From the NCBI GenBank assembly GCA_030621075.1, contig JAUXII010000001.1, positions 1-25,490 of the forward strand: 25,490 nt of DNA. The letters run 5' to 3'. This document shows positions 1-8,953 of this stretch, one piece after another; the stretch's first letter is position 1, and each line of letters starts with the position of its first letter. Position numbers and translations under genes: made by a program. The notes under the pieces were generated by a model, which did not search any database, was not told the DNA's origin, and saw nothing but the letters and a program-made list of their open reading frames with translations. This stretch comes from Lentimicrobiaceae bacterium (GTDB lineage: Bacteria > Bacteroidota > Bacteroidia > Bacteroidales > JAGONC01).

Positions 1-255
1 CCCAGGGATATTACACCTGATGTTGTCAGAGGATTGCTTGATAAAGAGATCACAGGTATAATGGATATGATCAGGTTGAAATATGGAGAGGAGAAGCCAA
101 ATGCCCTGCTTAGCAGAAGTGTTGCTGGTGTTATGGGTGAGAGTTTGGTTTACACGTTACCAGGTAGTGTAAAAGCAGTTCGGGAATACCTGTCTGAGAT
201 ATTCAAAACGCTGCAGCATTTGATTTTTATGCTTCACGGCATAGATGCGCATTGA
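1..255 (+). CDS. MogA/MoaB-family molybdopterin-processing protein, C-terminal part (5' end outside window)
   Basis: The reading frame is open from base 1 and gives 84 residues before a TGA stop. The gene starts upstream, so its N-terminal half is missing. The visible part begins with PRDITPDVVR and carries SRSVAGVMG followed by YTLPGSVKAVREYL, the C-terminal signature of the MoCF/MPT-binding fold in MogA and MoaB. That family adenylylates molybdopterin in the cytoplasm before molybdate insertion. A start at base 34 would begin inside the conserved fold, so it is not the true start. Without the N-terminal half I cannot say whether it is the adenylyltransferase (Mog) type or the MoaB paralogue. 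No other molybdenum cofactor gene is visible. The family call is firm and the exact function less so. Confidence 0.85.
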   Translation, partial: PRDITPDVVRGLLDKEITGIMDMIRLKYGEEKPNALLSRSVAGVMGESLVYTLPGSVKAVREYLSEIFKTLQHLIFMLHGIDAH

Positions 256-313
256 GGAAATCAAATGTTATCATAACTGAAATAGATTAATTTTATTTAT
301 TCATCTTAGTATA

Positions 314-604
314 ATGCTCCGATCATTATTGCCATACTTAAAAAATAAATTTGTACTTGTTACTATTGTCTTTATTGTGTGGATTTCATTTTTTGATCAT
401 AATAATATTATTTCTCAGGTTAAACGCCTTCGTGGTCTGAAAATTCTTAAACAGCAGAAGGAATATTATATTGATGAAATTGAAAGGAATAAAATGGAAT
501 CAGACGCACTAAAATTTGATACTGCCAGTTTGGAACGTTTGGCGCGGGAGAAATATTTAATGAAGAGAGATAATGAGGATATTTTCATCATTATTGATGA
601 ATGA
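314..604 (+). CDS. DivIC/FtsB-like septum formation initiator protein
   Basis: This 96-residue protein has the DivIC/FtsB layout: a short basic N-terminus, one membrane helix (about residues 13-27, VLVTIVFIVWISFF), a charged coiled coil (about 35-70) and a C-terminal LERLAREKYLMKRDNEDIF motif. In this family the ..REKY.M...GE/DE.. element follows the coiled coil and contacts FtsL/FtsQ partners. It should be a bitopic inner-membrane protein with a periplasmic coiled coil, helping assemble the divisome. It lies 58 bases after the MogA/MoaB gene on the same strand. Its stop is only 5 bases from the convergent stop of the M1-M28 gene, leaving no room for a terminator between them. The family call is confident; the ortholog name (FtsB or DivIC) is not assigned. 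Confidence 0.85.
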   Translation: MLRSLLPYLKNKFVLVTIVFIVWISFFDHNNIISQVKRLRGLKILKQQKEYYIDEIERNKMESDALKFDTASLERLAREKYLMKRDNEDIFIIIDE

Positions 605-609
605 AATCT

Positions 610-3600
610 TTACCTCTCACCCAATTTTAAAGAAATCATTTTTTCTTTATCCGCTCTCAAAACCTTAAGGTTTACCACATCATTGGGTTGATATTTTTTC
701 AATAAGTCAGAATAGGTTTTTAAATCATCTGTTTTTATCCCATCCAGTTCAATGATGATATCTTCAGCTTGTAATCCTGCAATCTCGCCTGCTGAACCGG
801 CCATAATACTTGCTATTTTTATACCTTTACCTTTGTAAGCGAAGTCAGGTATTGAACCTGTACTCACTCTTCGGCTTGTTTTATTTGTTTCAGGAGCTTT
901 ATAAATACCAGGAGCTTTTCCGGTGTAATTCATAGCCTCTTCTCTGTCAGCAAGATATCCCAAAACTTCTTTGCTAACTATCGCAACTTTTACCAAACCT
1001 TTACCATCAATTTTTTCAAATGTATCAGTAGGACGATGATAGTTTTCGGTAGCTCCTGTAAATAGCTGAACAGCAGGTATCCCTTTTTCAATAAAAGCAA
1101 ACTGGTCGGAGGCATCTAAGTCTTTGTCAATAACTTCAGATTTTACACCTGTGGTATAATCCGTACCCATAAAGATAAACTTCCATTCTTTCGCCGAATT
1201 GGCATTTAATACCAATAGCTTTTTATCGAATAAACTACCGTCGGTATCAATATTTACATTGGCAAAAATTTTCCCCTCAAAATAATCTTTGCTATGCGCT
1301 ACAAAATACCGGGAACCAATTAATCCGGCTTCTTCGGCAGTACAAGCAAGAAACAGAATCGTTCTTTTTGGTTTTACTGTTTTTGCCATTGAGTGGGCCA
1401 GTTCAATAATAGTTGCCACACCACTGGCATTATCGTCGGCACCATAATGAATTTTTCCTTCGTTGCCTTTGCGAACATCAGGCCAACCAAAACCCAGGTG
1501 GTCGTAATGAGCTGAAATCACTACAGGCTTTTCCTTTAAATCAGGATCAGTACCAGGAATTACACCAATAACATTGGTAAGACTTAATTCTCCTTTTTCA
1601 TCAAATTTATGAGTGAATTTTTGATAATATGTTCCCTTAACAGGTTTTAAGCCGGCTTCTTCAAATTGTTGAGCAATATATTCGGCTGCCTGATCTATTT
1701 CTGGAGTTCCCAGACCTCTTCCTTTGAGCTCTTCTGATGCCAGGTATTTGATGGTTGACATCATTCTTTTTTCAGAAAAAACCGGTTTTAGTGTGGCTAA
1801 TGCTTCTCTTGGTTCTGTAACCGATATTTTTTGAGCATCTTCATTAAAAGTTTTTACCATTGGAGAATTTAATACAGGCCATTGACCTTTGGCAATATTG
1901 ACAGGCTCGTCTCCATTAAAGGCCAGATAACTGTATTTACCGTAATGCGGTAATTTTCTTACTAAACCTGCAATAGCGTTTCCATTATCAATAGAAATAA
2001 ATATGATTTGTTTATTTATATCTTTTTCATCGAATAAAGTAAACATGAAACTGTTTCCTTTTTTAATAAGTTTTTTGCTCTCAAACATTACAGAATCAGA
2101 ATTAAGATTAGAGTTATATTCTACTAACTGTAGATTGATTTTTCGAGCGAAATTATTTTCAAAACCAATAATCCAGGCTGTTTCATTTGTTGGGAGCTCT
2201 TTTAGATCCGTATCGTATTTAATTGTAAAATTGTCGTTATCAGACTCTTGCCACTCTGTTGCGAATTTAGTATAAATCTCTTTTTGTTCTTTACTTGCGT
2301 TGCCTGGCAGAACAATCAAATTATTTTTGCTTCCCCATATTTTCGATAAAGTTGGAGGAACTTCGGCAGGGTTTAATATTCTGAAGAGATCGTATTGCGG
2401 GTCGACAACTAATTTCAGGGGCTTACTATCTAGAGTGATTTGATAATCCTGCTCTTTTTTGTCCATATTGAAAAAACAGGTTTCAATTCCATCTTCAGTG
2501 GCAATATTTATTGGGATATCAATATTAAACACTTCATCATCCTGCTTTTGTTCCAGGCTTATGTTAATACGATATTTACCGGCAAACATATCGGTTTTTA
2601 TCTCTTTTATACCTAATTCCGGAGCGCCTGTACGATTAACCCATTGGTTGAAAAAAGAAGTCAAATCAATTCCATAAGCTTCTTCCATCGCCTTTTGCAT
2701 ATCGCTATAAGAAGCAGTTTTGTATTTATTGGTTTCATAAAATAATTGAATTCCCTTTATAAAATTCTTGTCGCCTAATTTTCTGCGAAGCATTTGCCAC
2801 ATCATCATAGCTTTTCCATAGCCTATGGATGAGCTTGGCCCATCGTGTCGCGAAATGAATTTATTTAATGGGAAATCGTTTTCGTTATTTACTAAATTGC
2901 TGAACTTTTGAAGTGTAGAACGACGATATTCATCTCCGGCTCCACGTTGCTCCTTAATTAAATGGTCGGCCATAAAAACGGTGATCCCTTCACACCAATT
3001 TCCCGACTCAAAATCCACATACACACTATTTCCCCACCAATTGTGCAACAGCTCATGCGGATAGGATGAGTGAAGAATAAAAGGAAAACGGATAACTTTT
3101 TCACCGAGAAGAGTAAAAGAGGGCATTCCGTATCCGGTTTCCCAGAAGTTCTCTACCAAAGCAAATTTTGTGTAAGGATAGTTCCCTATCAGGCCCTGAT
3201 ACATCTCCATATATTGTTCGGTAACTTCCAGGTATTTATTTGCCAAACCCTCATCAGGAGTACGAAGAAAAGCCATTGCTTTAATTCCGCTGTTCATATC
3301 GTGCGAATACTCATTGAATTTAGCGGCAATAAGAAAAACTTCTTCTTGTGGTTTATCGCAAACCCAGGTGTCAATATGTTTGCCTGATAGTATCTCTTCT
3401 TTCGTACGTTTCCCCTGGCTTACGGTTTTCCATTCTTTGGGTAGTTCAGTTGTTAAAGAAAAAGTCATCAATTTGCCTTCAAACAGGGGAACCCAAAATG
3501 TTGAACCAGCGAGATAAATGCCCAGCGTATCAATAATACCTGGCGACTGAGAAAAACTCCTCTGATAATTTTCTTCGCTTTGTTCAATTTCCGATTTTAT

Positions 3601-3957
3601 TTTCCCATGATAAGAGATAACAAAGCTGTTTGCCGAACCTTTAATCTTCCATTTTGATAATTTTAAACCATTTCCTCCATCTGCATCATCTCTATCCATT
3701 CCAACATCCGATGCATTCGCATTGTCTGTTATCTTTTCCAGAGATATTTTTTTTGAAAGACTAACCGGAATTAAACAGGCATGAAGTAAAAATTCTTTTT
3801 TGAAATCCCCCTCAATGCTAATGGAGTCTGTAACCGTAATTTCCGAGGTCGCTGGATTAATTTGTACAAATAGACTATGATTTACTGCCTCATGAGTTTG
3901 AGAAAACGACATGGAACTAAATAAAATCAGGGTTCCGAAAAGTATTAGATTTTTCAT
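610..3957 (-). CDS. Secreted M1-like / M28 metallopeptidase fusion with C-terminal PDZ domain
   Basis: The 1115-residue product starts with a Sec signal peptide (about 1-19, cut before Q20). Residues about 200-445 are M1-like: HELLH at 301-305, a downstream Glu at E323 in NWCEG, and a plausible catalytic Tyr at Y380. The usual GAMEN exopeptidase motif is replaced by GYGMPS (275-280), and 17 rather than 18 residues separate HEXXH from the third zinc ligand. Residues about 725-1000 are a complete M28 peptidase: H817, D819, D842, E875/E876, D904 and H974 match the two-zinc aminopeptidase ligands and catalytic residues. Residues about 1030-1115 form a PDZ domain. There is no lipobox and no T9SS C-terminal domain, so a periplasmic location is likely. 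It probably digests peptides in the envelope. The M1 half may not be a classical aminopeptidase. It appears monocistronic. Confidence 0.9.
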   Translation of the reverse strand: MKNLILFGTLILFSSMSFSQTHEAVNHSLFVQINPATSEITVTDSISIEGDFKKEFLLHACLIPVSLSKKISLEKITDNANASDVGMDRDDADGGNGLKLSKWKIKGSANSFVISYHGKIKSEIEQSEENYQRSFSQSPGIIDTLGIYLAGSTFWVPLFEGKLMTFSLTTELPKEWKTVSQGKRTKEEILSGKHIDTWVCDKPQEEVFLIAAKFNEYSHDMNSGIKAMAFLRTPDEGLANKYLEVTEQYMEMYQGLIGNYPYTKFALVENFWETGYGMPSFTLLGEKVIRFPFILHSSYPHELLHNWWGNSVYVDFESGNWCEGITVFMADHLIKEQRGAGDEYRRSTLQKFSNLVNNENDFPLNKFISRHDGPSSSIGYGKAMMMWQMLRRKLGDKNFIKGIQLFYETNKYKTASYSDMQKAMEEAYGIDLTSFFNQWVNRTGAPELGIKEIKTDMFAGKYRINISLEQKQDDEVFNIDIPINIATEDGIETCFFNMDKKEQDYQITLDSKPLKLVVDPQYDLFRILNPAEVPPTLSKIWGSKNNLIVLPGNASKEQKEIYTKFATEWQESDNDNFTIKYDTDLKELPTNETAWIIGFENNFARKINLQLVEYNSNLNSDSVMFESKKLIKKGNSFMFTLFDEKDINKQIIFISIDNGNAIAGLVRKLPHYGKYSYLAFNGDEPVNIAKGQWPVLNSPMVKTFNEDAQKISVTEPREALATLKPVFSEKRMMSTIKYLASEELKGRGLGTPEIDQAAEYIAQQFEEAGLKPVKGTYYQKFTHKFDEKGELSLTNVIGVIPGTDPDLKEKPVVISAHYDHLGFGWPDVRKGNEGKIHYGADDNASGVATIIELAHSMAKTVKPKRTILFLACTAEEAGLIGSRYFVAHSKDYFEGKIFANVNIDTDGSLFDKKLLVLNANSAKEWKFIFMGTDYTTGVKSEVIDKDLDASDQFAFIEKGIPAVQLFTGATENYHRPTDTFEKIDGKGLVKVAIVSKEVLGYLADREEAMNYTGKAPGIYKAPETNKTSRRVSTGSIPDFAYKGKGIKIASIMAGSAGEIAGLQAEDIIIELDGIKTDDLKTYSDLLKKYQPNDVVNLKVLRADKEKMISLKLGER

Positions 3958-4212
3958 AATTATTATTATGTTGTTATTATTTCATTTTTTTATTAATTAT
4001 TAGTATACCGGCTTTAATTTTCAACTGATAAGTAAAGGCAGTTATCCATAAAATTATTATGATACTCATGTGCTAATTACTTAAAACCCTTAAAAATCAG
4101 TCATTTCACTTCAATTAAATTTTTGCATTGTTATACCCTCATCCTTGAATTTTCAAATTATCTAATTTCACTTCGCAAATCGAATATCGTTCCGCCTCAG
4201 CGGATCGTATAT

Positions 4213-6711
4213 CTATTGAGGATCCACATCGATCACTACCCTGACAGATTTATAATCAGCCGGTTTATGGAAATTGTCAATTTCATTGAGAATAATTGAT
4301 TTTGCAACATCAATCTGACTTCCCCTTGCCAGCTTTATCAATATATGTTTTATGTACATGTTTTTGATCCTGGAAACAATTGGATATTCAGGGCCGAGAA
4401 CCCTATTCTGAAACTTGTTTTTTAGCATCCTGGCGAGGTTATATGCTGCTTTATTCAGGACCCTGGGGTCTTTGTGCTTAACTTTCAAAAGGATTAACCT
4501 ATAATAGGGAGGGTATTTATATTTTTTTCGGTCAATTATTTGATGGTTGTACATTCCCGTATAATCGTTTTCAATTACACTTTTAATCACGAAATGATCA
4601 GGATTAAAGGATTGAATGATGACCTTCCCTCTTTTTTGTTTTCTTCCTGCTCTACCGCTCACCTGGGCCATTAGCTGATAGCTTCGTTCATAAGACCTGA
4701 AATCGGGGAAATTGATCAGGTTATCTGCATTGAGGATGCTTACTACCCGTACGTGGTCAAAATCCAGCCCTTTAGTGATCATTTGTGTGCCAACCAGGAT
4801 ATTAATTTTTTGATTTTCGAAATCATTGATTATTCTTTGATGCGCATTTTTTGAGCGTGTGGTATCCAGGTCCATTCTGCTAATTTTCGCATCAGGAAAG
4901 AAAATGGCCAGTTCTTCTTCAATTTTTTCGGTTCCAAAACCCTGCATCTTCAGGTTTGTACTTTTACACTCAGGGCATTGAGCCGGTACATTCGTATGAT
5001 ACCCGCAATAATGACAACGTAATTGATTATCATGTTTGTGATAAGTTAACGTTACATCACAAAATTTACATTCTGGCATCCAGTTGCAGGTTTCGCATTC
5101 AAGTCTTAAGGAGAACCCCCTTCGGTTTTGGAATAAAATCACCTGTTCATTATTAGTTAACGATTCGCCAATTTGCTCCAACAGGGCCGAAGAAAAGATA
5201 GATTTCATTTTTTTTTGACGACTCTCTTTTCTGATATTAACCACTCTTATTTCAGGGAGTTGCATCCCACCATACCGCTGCGTGAGTTCAACCAGTCCAA
5301 ATTTTCCGCTAAGTGCGTTGAAGTAACTTTCTATTGAAGGTGTAGCTGATCCCAGAATTGTTTTAGCCTGGTGCAGGCGGGCCAGGTACAAGCCTGCATC
5401 GCGGGCATGATACCTGGGAGCGGGGTCGTATTGTTTATAAGATGTGTCGTGTTCTTCATCAATAATTATCAGTCCGAGATTTTGATAAGGAAGCAATAAT
5501 GCTGAGCGGGCACCAAGGATAATCTGGTACATCGAATCGGTTTTATTGCTGTCGGGATTAAACTTAAGCACCTGATTCCATATCTCAACTCTTTCATATT
5601 CATTATATTTTGAATGGTATACACCTATTTTGTCGCCAAAATATTTACGTAGCCTGTTAATAATCTGGGTGGTGAGTGCAATCTCAGGTAAGAGATAAAG
5701 TACCTGCTTTCCCTGCTTAATAGTTTCATTAATGAATTTGATGTATAATTCGGTTTTTCCGCTGGAAGTAACCCCATGCAGCAGCATAACCTCCTTTTGG
5801 TTTAAGGCATTATTGATCTCATTATGGGCACATTGTTGATGTTCGGTTAATAGAATTTCATCAGGATTAAATTGAGATTCAAAATGTTGAAGCCTGGAGA
5901 TTACTTTAGTGAATGACTCAAATATTCCTTTTTTTATAAGCGTATTGATTCTATCCGGGGGAGCATTCACACTTTTTAGCAGTACACTTTTTTTGATTCC
6001 TTTGATGTGATTCTTGGCATCAGATGTTAGGTTAATATACGATAGCAAAAGTTCCATTTGCTTGTAAGCACGTTTGCTCAAGTCATCCAGTGCCTGATGA
6101 AGCATATCTTCCTGTTGATATTTTTTGGTAAGACGTAAGTAGGTTTCTATTTTTGGTTTATACTGTTCAATGAGTTCTTGCTTTAAAACGATTATTTTTT
6201 TTTCTATTAGTGTTTTGATAAGAGGAATAACCTTTGCTTGACCGATAATTCGGGAAACATCAGATAACGTGATCTCTTGCTGGAGGTCAACTGCCTCAGC
6301 AACAAGAAATTCTTTCTCATTCAACGATGAATAATCTTTATTAAATTCCTGGTTCAGTACAATTTTCGATTCACTTTGGAGCTTTAATCCTGCAGGAAGG
6401 CTGGCATTCATTACATCTCCGTGATAAGCCATATAATATGAAGCCAACCATTCCCAGAATTTAAATTGTACGTTATTTACGACCGGTGTTTTATCAAGAA
6501 CTGAGAGTATATATTTGGGTAAGTATTTAGTGGGTGGTATCTGGTGGATTGAATGAATGAGCGCTGTATATATTTTTTTTCGCCCAAACTGGACAACAAC
6601 TCTTTTCCCGATGGCTATGTCATTATTTAATTCAAAGGGAACACGATAAGTGAAAAACCCTTTAACAGGTAGCGGTAAGATAACATTAACAAACAGTGTG
6701 ACCCGGTTCAT
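4213..6711 (-). CDS. priA: Primosomal protein N', replication restart helicase PriA
   Basis: This is a full-length PriA of 832 residues. The N-terminal 3'-DNA-end binding and winged-helix regions (about 1-280) precede a superfamily 2 helicase core with Walker A GVTSSGKT (313-320), DEEH box (418-421), GSATPS (454-459) and a late VSGRAGR motif (684-690). Between the helicase lobes lie eight zinc-binding cysteines in four pairs (C539/C542, C548/C551, C566/C569, C579/C582), a PriA hallmark. PriA recognises stalled forks and D-loops and reloads the replicative helicase. The gene starts 21 bases after pfkA on the same strand and is probably the last gene of the methyltransferase-pfkA-priA run. Only a weak hairpin without a T-run follows its stop. 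The start is the first Met before the conserved N-terminus. Confidence 0.97.
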   Translation of the reverse strand: MNRVTLFVNVILPLPVKGFFTYRVPFELNNDIAIGKRVVVQFGRKKIYTALIHSIHQIPPTKYLPKYILSVLDKTPVVNNVQFKFWEWLASYYMAYHGDVMNASLPAGLKLQSESKIVLNQEFNKDYSSLNEKEFLVAEAVDLQQEITLSDVSRIIGQAKVIPLIKTLIEKKIIVLKQELIEQYKPKIETYLRLTKKYQQEDMLHQALDDLSKRAYKQMELLLSYINLTSDAKNHIKGIKKSVLLKSVNAPPDRINTLIKKGIFESFTKVISRLQHFESQFNPDEILLTEHQQCAHNEINNALNQKEVMLLHGVTSSGKTELYIKFINETIKQGKQVLYLLPEIALTTQIINRLRKYFGDKIGVYHSKYNEYERVEIWNQVLKFNPDSNKTDSMYQIILGARSALLLPYQNLGLIIIDEEHDTSYKQYDPAPRYHARDAGLYLARLHQAKTILGSATPSIESYFNALSGKFGLVELTQRYGGMQLPEIRVVNIRKESRQKKMKSIFSSALLEQIGESLTNNEQVILFQNRRGFSLRLECETCNWMPECKFCDVTLTYHKHDNQLRCHYCGYHTNVPAQCPECKSTNLKMQGFGTEKIEEELAIFFPDAKISRMDLDTTRSKNAHQRIINDFENQKINILVGTQMITKGLDFDHVRVVSILNADNLINFPDFRSYERSYQLMAQVSGRAGRKQKRGKVIIQSFNPDHFVIKSVIENDYTGMYNHQIIDRKKYKYPPYYRLILLKVKHKDPRVLNKAAYNLARMLKNKFQNRVLGPEYPIVSRIKNMYIKHILIKLARGSQIDVAKSIILNEIDNFHKPADYKSVRVVIDVDPQ

Positions 6712-6732
6712 GAGTAAAAATTAGCGATTGAT

Positions 6733-7713
6733 CTAAAGTGCAAGAATTCTGGCCATTTCAAGCAGGTTACGATTTATTTCTTTATGGTGTTTTATGGATT
6801 CGCTGAAGGGTGTATATTTAATTTCTTTGTTTACGATACCAACCATGATTCCTTTTTCGCCGGCAAGTAATGCATTAACAGCATGATACCCCATGAGGCT
6901 GGCAATGATCCTGTCGTTTGCGCTAGGTGCTCCCCCTCGTTGAACATGTCCTAATACGGTAACTCTTGTTTCATATTCTGAAAATTTCTCCTTAACTTTT
7001 TTAGCAATATCATAAGCACCACCTGCATCATCGCCCTCAGCAACAATAATAATTCCCGATACATTATTTCGCTTCCAGTCGTGTTTCAGCATTCTGACCA
7101 GGTTATCGATATACGTTTTGGTTTCAGGGACAAGAATATTATGAGCACCTGATGCAATTCCGCTTCTGAGCGCAATGAACCCGGCATCTCTGCCCATTAC
7201 TTCAATAAAAAAGAGTCTATTATGCGAATATGCCGTATCTCTTATTTTATCAACAGCCTGGACCACAGTATTGATTGCTGTATCATATCCAATAGTCAGG
7301 TCAGTTCCATATAAGTCATTATCGATTGTACCAGGCAACCCTATAATTGGATATTGATAATTAATTCCAAAAACATTAGCACCTTTAAATGTTCCGTCGC
7401 CCCCTATAACAATAAGGGCATCAATATTCTCATCTTTCAGGTTTTGCCAGGCGGCTTGCATACCCTCCTCAGTTTCAAACTGTTTACTACGTGCTGTTTT
7501 TAAGATTGTGCCGCCCCTTTGGATGATGTTGGAAACCGAATTACGATCAAGTTTTTCAAAATGTTTATTAATCAAGCCATTATAACCGTAAAGGATACCT
7601 ACAACCTCAAGATTTTGATATAACCCATGTCGAACGACTGCTCTGATGGCTGCATTCATTCCTGGTGAATCACCGCCTGAGGTAAGAAGGCCAATTTTTT
7701 TAATTCTTGCCAT
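6733..7713 (-). CDS. pfkA: ATP-dependent 6-phosphofructokinase
   Basis: This enzyme phosphorylates fructose 6-phosphate to fructose 1,6-bisphosphate in glycolysis. From the chosen start it has 326 residues, close to the usual 320. Visible motifs are GGDSPGMN (13-20), GGDGT (104-108), PGTIDND (127-133, with catalytic Asp D131) and MGRDAG (173-178). Glycine in GGDGT and in PGTID points to ATP rather than pyrophosphate as phosphate donor; pyrophosphate enzymes carry Asp and Lys at those places. The frame extends upstream to 7755, but the extra 14 residues have no counterpart in the family, so the ATG at 7713 (MARIKKIGLLTSGG) is preferred. With this start the gene overlaps the end of the upstream methyltransferase gene by 14 bases, suggesting translational coupling. 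priA follows after 21 bases. Confidence 0.96.
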   Translation of the reverse strand: MARIKKIGLLTSGGDSPGMNAAIRAVVRHGLYQNLEVVGILYGYNGLINKHFEKLDRNSVSNIIQRGGTILKTARSKQFETEEGMQAAWQNLKDENIDALIVIGGDGTFKGANVFGINYQYPIIGLPGTIDNDLYGTDLTIGYDTAINTVVQAVDKIRDTAYSHNRLFFIEVMGRDAGFIALRSGIASGAHNILVPETKTYIDNLVRMLKHDWKRNNVSGIIIVAEGDDAGGAYDIAKKVKEKFSEYETRVTVLGHVQRGGAPSANDRIIASLMGYHAVNALLAGEKGIMVGIVNKEIKYTPFSESIKHHKEINRNLLEMARILAL

Positions 7714-8866
7714 ATTTTGTTTTTTTGCTACCCTGATACATTTCAAATTTAACAAATCTACATTCTATTGGCCCATTAAAAACGATAATTTTTTTTGAAG
7801 GCCTTAACCCGATATGTTTTATTAATTCGTTATCAGCAGCCAGTACCCATGCTTCGAACCCGGTAAAGTTTCGTTTGAAGGAGTCGCCCAATTCTTTATA
7901 GAAAGATTGAGTGTTTGCAGGCTTTATTCTGACCCCATAAGGCGGGTTTGTTACAATTATGCCTTTTTGCGTATCAGGAATATAGTCAGATATATTTTTC
8001 ACCTCCACCGAAATTGCATTAGTAAGACCGGCCTTTGAAACGTTAGACCTGGCAATTTTCACCATTCCCCACGATATGTCTGAACCATTAATCCAGGAGA
8101 ATAAGTGCTGCTCATCTTTTTTTGTTTCTTTCATTACCTGATCCCAAAGTTTGGGTGAGAAATCCTTCCATTTATGAAAGCCAAAGCTCTCTCTTAAAAT
8201 ACCGGGAGGAATATGATTTGCTATCATGGCAGCTTCAATAATGATAGTGCCTGATCCGCACATCGGATCGATCAACGGTGTTTTTTTATCCCATCCACTC
8301 AGATGCAGAAGTCCGGCAGCCAATACTTCATTTAAAGGGGCTTCACCCCCTGATACGCGATATCCTCTTTTATAAAGTGGGTCTCCTGAACTGTTTAATG
8401 ATACGGTACAGTTATTATTACTTATATGGACATGAATTCTAATATCAGGGAATTTGATATCAACGGATGGTCTGATATTTTCTCTTTTTCTAAACTGATC
8501 TGCAATTGCATCTTTTGTTTTAAGGGCAATGTATTTTGAATGTGTTAATTTGGAATGATAAACAACGGCGTCCACAGCTAGTTTCTGATTTACATCCATG
8601 AATTTCCACCATGGGATTTCGCTAATTTTTTTATAAAGATCATTTTCATCATGTACCTTGAACTGGGAAATTGGCTTCAAAACATATAAGGCTGTCCTGC
8701 ACGAAAGGTTAGCGAGGTACATAAGTTTTTTATCGCCATAAAAACGAACACCTCTTTTCAGTGTCTCAACTTTATCTGCACCTAATCCTATTAGTTCGTC
8801 CGCCAGTACATTTTCCAGGCCGGCAAATGTTTTTGCGATCATCTCAAAATTATCTTCAACTAACAT
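7700..8866 (-). CDS. THUMP-domain class I SAM-dependent RNA methyltransferase (RlmL N-half / YpsC type)
   Basis: The 388-residue protein has an N-terminal ferredoxin-like/THUMP RNA-binding region (about 1-160) and a Rossmann methyltransferase domain with the SAM site DPMCGSG (200-206) and the amino-methylating motif NPPYG (307-311). This matches the 23S rRNA guanine-N2 methyltransferase family, namely the first half of E. coli RlmL and the free-standing YpsC proteins. It presumably methylates a guanine of 23S rRNA in the cytoplasm; the exact position cannot be read from the sequence. It is the first gene of the run leading to pfkA and priA, and its 3' end overlaps pfkA by 14 bases. A TACCTTTG -7 box lies 18 bases upstream of its start. 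Met9 is an alternative start. Confidence 0.9.
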   Translation of the reverse strand: MLVEDNFEMIAKTFAGLENVLADELIGLGADKVETLKRGVRFYGDKKLMYLANLSCRTALYVLKPISQFKVHDENDLYKKISEIPWWKFMDVNQKLAVDAVVYHSKLTHSKYIALKTKDAIADQFRKRENIRPSVDIKFPDIRIHVHISNNNCTVSLNSSGDPLYKRGYRVSGGEAPLNEVLAAGLLHLSGWDKKTPLIDPMCGSGTIIIEAAMIANHIPPGILRESFGFHKWKDFSPKLWDQVMKETKKDEQHLFSWINGSDISWGMVKIARSNVSKAGLTNAISVEVKNISDYIPDTQKGIIVTNPPYGVRIKPANTQSFYKELGDSFKRNFTGFEAWVLAADNELIKHIGLRPSKKIIVFNGPIECRFVKFEMYQGSKKTKYGKN

Positions 8867-8883
8867 CGGGTTGATTTATTACA

Positions 8884-8891
8884 CAAAGGTA
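8884..8891 (-). promoter_or_regulatory. Probable promoter -7 box for the THUMP methyltransferase-pfkA-priA run
   Basis: On the minus strand this octamer reads TACCTTTG, an exact match to the Bacteroidota -7 consensus TAnnTTTG. Transcription would begin about 12 bases before the ATG at 8866. No TTG is seen at the usual 19-21 base distance, because that place is taken by the terminator of the preceding gene. Confidence 0.4.
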
Positions 8892-8897
8892 GGAAAT

Positions 8898-8926
8898 AAA
8901 AAAACCCCGACATAAATGCCGGGGTT
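8898..8926 (-). terminator. Rho-independent terminator of the Cys-rich protein gene
   Basis: A 7-bp perfect stem (AACCCCG at 8903-8909 with CGGGGTT at 8920-8926) encloses a 10-base loop. Read on the minus strand it is followed by a run of seven T (A-run at 8898-8904). On the plus strand no T-run follows, so it acts for minus-strand transcripts. It lies 28 bases after the stop of the Cys-rich gene and isolates that gene from the downstream methyltransferase gene. Confidence 0.85.
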
Positions 8927-8953
8927 AAAAAAGCTAAATAAAAAAAAGGAAAA

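Noticed and set aside
3070..3536. Several overlapping plus-strand open frames inside the M1-M28 gene
   Set aside because: All lie antisense to the M1 domain, overlap one another in different frames, and lack signals of a real gene.
4191..4204. Hairpin TCCGC-CTCA-GCGGA after the priA stop, as a terminator
   Set aside because: The stem is only 5 bp and no T-run follows on the minus strand, so it is not a convincing terminator.
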